A stretch of DNA of 64,000 nt. It comes from Streptomyces sp. YPW6. Lineage in GTDB: Bacteria > Actinomycetota > Actinomycetes > Streptomycetales > Streptomycetaceae. Both the position numbers and the translations under genes were made by a program. Numbering within the stretch: position 1 is the stretch's first letter; the number at the start of each line of letters is the position of its first letter. This document shows, piece by piece, positions 63,201 through 64,000 of the stretch. The notes under the pieces were generated by a model, which had not been told where the DNA came from, made no database searches, and worked only from the letters and a program-made list of their open reading frames with translations. Where the stretch lies: assembly GCF_018866325.1 (NCBI RefSeq), contig NZ_CP076457.1:1-64000 (forward strand). Reading direction: 5' to 3'.

Positions 63201-64000
63201 CATCCTTCGGGACGGGCTGACAGGCTCCACCGCAGCCGTAGTTTCCGAGACGGTCACCGTCGACGGCAAGAAGCTGGCCCGCCCCAAGCGGATCATCGCC
63301 CCGACCTCGGCGGTCAACGCGGCTACCTGCGAGACCAACCCCGCTGCCAAGGGGTGCCGTGTCATGGAGTTCGTGTATGGCGTGACTACCACGGCCACCG
63401 GCAACAATCTTGGTGATGTGGCTGGCCAGGTGAGGGAGATCCGCCTCTGGTCGACTGCCCCCGGCGCGGCCGCGGCCACGGCCCGCACCGTGCAGACTTA
63501 CCTGTACGACAGCTCCGGCCGCCTGCGCCAGACCTGGAACCCGCAGATCACTCCGTCCCTGAAGACGGAGTACGCCTACGACAGTGCGGGCCGCGTCACC
63601 TCCCTCACTGCACCCGGCGAACTGCCCTGGACCTTCACCTACGGCAAAGTGGGCAATGCCGCCACCGCTGGTGAGGGTATGCTCCTCAAGGCATCCCGCT
63701 CCGGTCTCCAGCAGGGCACCACGGGCACGGAATCCGGCACAGCGAACACCACCGTCGTCTACGACGTCCCGCTGACCGGCACCACTGCCCCGTACAAGAT
63801 GGGCGTCGCCGATGTCAAAACGTGGGGGCAGTTGGATGCCCCGACCGACGCGACCGCCGTCTTCCCGGCCGACGTCGCGCCGATATCGAACACCGGCAGC
63901 GGCCTCACCGCCGACGCTTACCGCAGAGCGTCGGTGAGCTACTTCAATGTCTCCGGCCAGCGGGTGAACACCGTCGAGCCGGGCGGGAACATCACCACTA
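60256..64000 (+). CDS. Secreted RHS/YD-repeat protein, 3' end outside window
   Basis: The frame is open from ATG 60256 (GAGGA five bases upstream) to the right edge, 1248 residues so far. A signal peptide (YIAGSLALALSVTLLDG) is followed by a long beta-rich region. A DNRLRE-like segment begins near residue 327 (VFDTYVQQGETRDWSGDTEL). A module near 533-620 (LRDTFVDADGDK, YKFRTSPYDGS) matches one in the NucA/NucB protein. YD repeats (YLYDSSGRLRQTW, YAYDSAGRVTSL) start near 1080. RHS proteins of Streptomyces carry a toxin at the C-terminus with an immunity gene behind it; both would lie beyond 64000. Confidence 0.85.
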   Translation, partial: MTMHIPAPEGRGRPWSRGSLRYIAGSLALALSVTLLDGTIAMATQRQAPAAPEKPAAVTQAADVPSARVAARLSGKRVEALSERTETSTTWANKDGSLTTELTAGPVRFEDDTTGDWRDVDLDLVTLAGGGVEPKAHPEGLKLAGRTGTPPASLKAAQTAKATDLVTLGEGGEQITLQWKGGLPAPKLNGNRAEYVNAVPGADVVVEATRSGFEQYVEIKQKPTTDGYTYTLPLKAKGLKAKQQADGSVVFTDKKNKKTAVMPAPVMWDSTVDERSGEHTRRVPVAMKVVKKGAAIDLVVTPDPEFLADPATKYPVVVDPSTSALSNVFDTYVQQGETRDWSGDTELDLGNPGTKNADGTFRTARSFISWNTAPISDALVTDAKLSLWNFHSGNYTGSSCPTQPWEVWSTGAASTSSRWAAPNQPAWTAKKATSSETRGNSSCSTQPDGWINANVTTLVQEWASAKATRGHMGLRATDENITGQWKRVNSANAATNPPKLVVTYNYRPRTGTKQEAGPPYFSYGGAYTVNTLTPTLRDTFVDADGDKVNGTFQVFDNATNTQVGDVLVSKYVPSGQVASVTLPTGMLADGKTYKFRTSPYDGSHYNVGWSAWKTFTVDTKAPSAPTKIVSTDYPSGKWVKGTGQAGAFTVTPPTGSDHNWLEWSLDGVTWTKAATGGSSTDKAISLTPPKDGTHTLQVRAVDKADNKSEAIDYTFHAGPGGFIQPSDGERTVRRLPLAAEADAAKYDSVSFSWRRSEADSWVKVPATDVTSGGTPLTAWPVPITGGKNAPLVWNTTSTVDPDGNVQLKADFTGPNSATGSTEPLTVVVDRNGDGASAIEVGPGMVNPITGDYELSGSDASAHDMSISRTSSSRVPDKGAKQDGQIPIFGKEWVSGVAAEVGDSDYSHLRSTSPTVVALVGSDGGEQHFSANAAKSGWIPEPGLEHLTLQGSVAGSFTLTDNDGTVTTFKKADAAATTWQVSSILRDGLTGSTAAVVSETVTVDGKKLARPKRIIAPTSAVNAATCETNPAAKGCRVMEFVYGVTTTATGNNLGDVAGQVREIRLWSTAPGAAAATARTVQTYLYDSSGRLRQTWNPQITPSLKTEYAYDSAGRVTSLTAPGELPWTFTYGKVGNAATAGEGMLLKASRSGLQQGTTGTESGTANTTVVYDVPLTGTTAPYKMGVADVKTWGQLDAPTDATAVFPADVAPISNTGSGLTADAYRRASVSYFNVSGQRVNTVEPGGNITT

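Noticed and set aside
1..64000. CRISPR arrays, tRNA or rRNA genes
   Set aside because: No regularly spaced repeats of 25-40 bases and no cloverleaf or conserved rRNA segment was found on reading.

Overview
The window is GC-rich DNA with frequent GTG starts, strong GC bias at third codon positions and many Streptomyces-type families (DUF6207, DUF6083, DUF6232, DUF4031, EACC1). The clearest landmark is a tap-tpg pair (43753-46545), the telomere-maintenance genes of linear Streptomyces replicons. I read the window as an accessory arm, probably subtelomeric, of a linear Streptomyces chromosome, or as a linear plasmid. No tRNA, rRNA, CRISPR array or core housekeeping operon was seen.

Layout. 1-10 kb: a candidate defence island with a three-gene set (large unknown protein, GIY-YIG-like nuclease, SF2 helicase fused to a nuclease fold) followed by two more PD-(D/E)XK-like proteins. 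10-16.4 kb: a RelE-type toxin-antitoxin pair, small membrane proteins, a secreted DUF1524 HNH lipoprotein, a divergent XRE/TPR regulator and partner gene, a methyltransferase and DUF4031. 16.4-20.7 kb: a DUF6232/CHAT-protease/alpha-beta hydrolase operon and a HEAT protein. 20.7-31 kb: a decayed, mosaic stretch with a truncated SDR, scars of the XRE module, an EACC1-caspase-GAF-PAS pair, a HEPN/Toprim protein, a broken HNH gene, a DUF2829 protein and a frameshifted CoiA-like gene. 31-43.7 kb: a HEAT protein, another broken HNH gene, an SF2 helicase, a complete three-gene ABC-3C-type conflict system, a second helicase N-terminal fragment and a frameshifted HIT gene. 43.7-50.9 kb: tap-tpg, a SUKH immunity-like protein and a secreted NucA/NucB DNase. 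51-57 kb: a UvrD-like helicase, DUF6083, an XRE repressor with a well-formed operator array and its divergent partner, an IS3 remnant and a short tap-like remnant. 57.6-64 kb: a secreted PGRP amidase and a secreted RHS/YD protein running off the right edge.

How they work together. Most recognisable genes belong to biological conflict: nucleases and helicases that would act on invading DNA, CHAT and caspase proteases with sensor domains that could kill or arrest the host, toxin-antitoxin, secreted DNases and RHS proteins for competition, and SUKH proteins for immunity. Functions are inferred from motifs and context; none is demonstrated here.

Reading frames break unusually often. At least five genes would become intact by restoring a single base or a short indel, three of them in G/C runs. 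This may be subtelomeric gene decay or homopolymer errors in the assembly, and affected entries say so.
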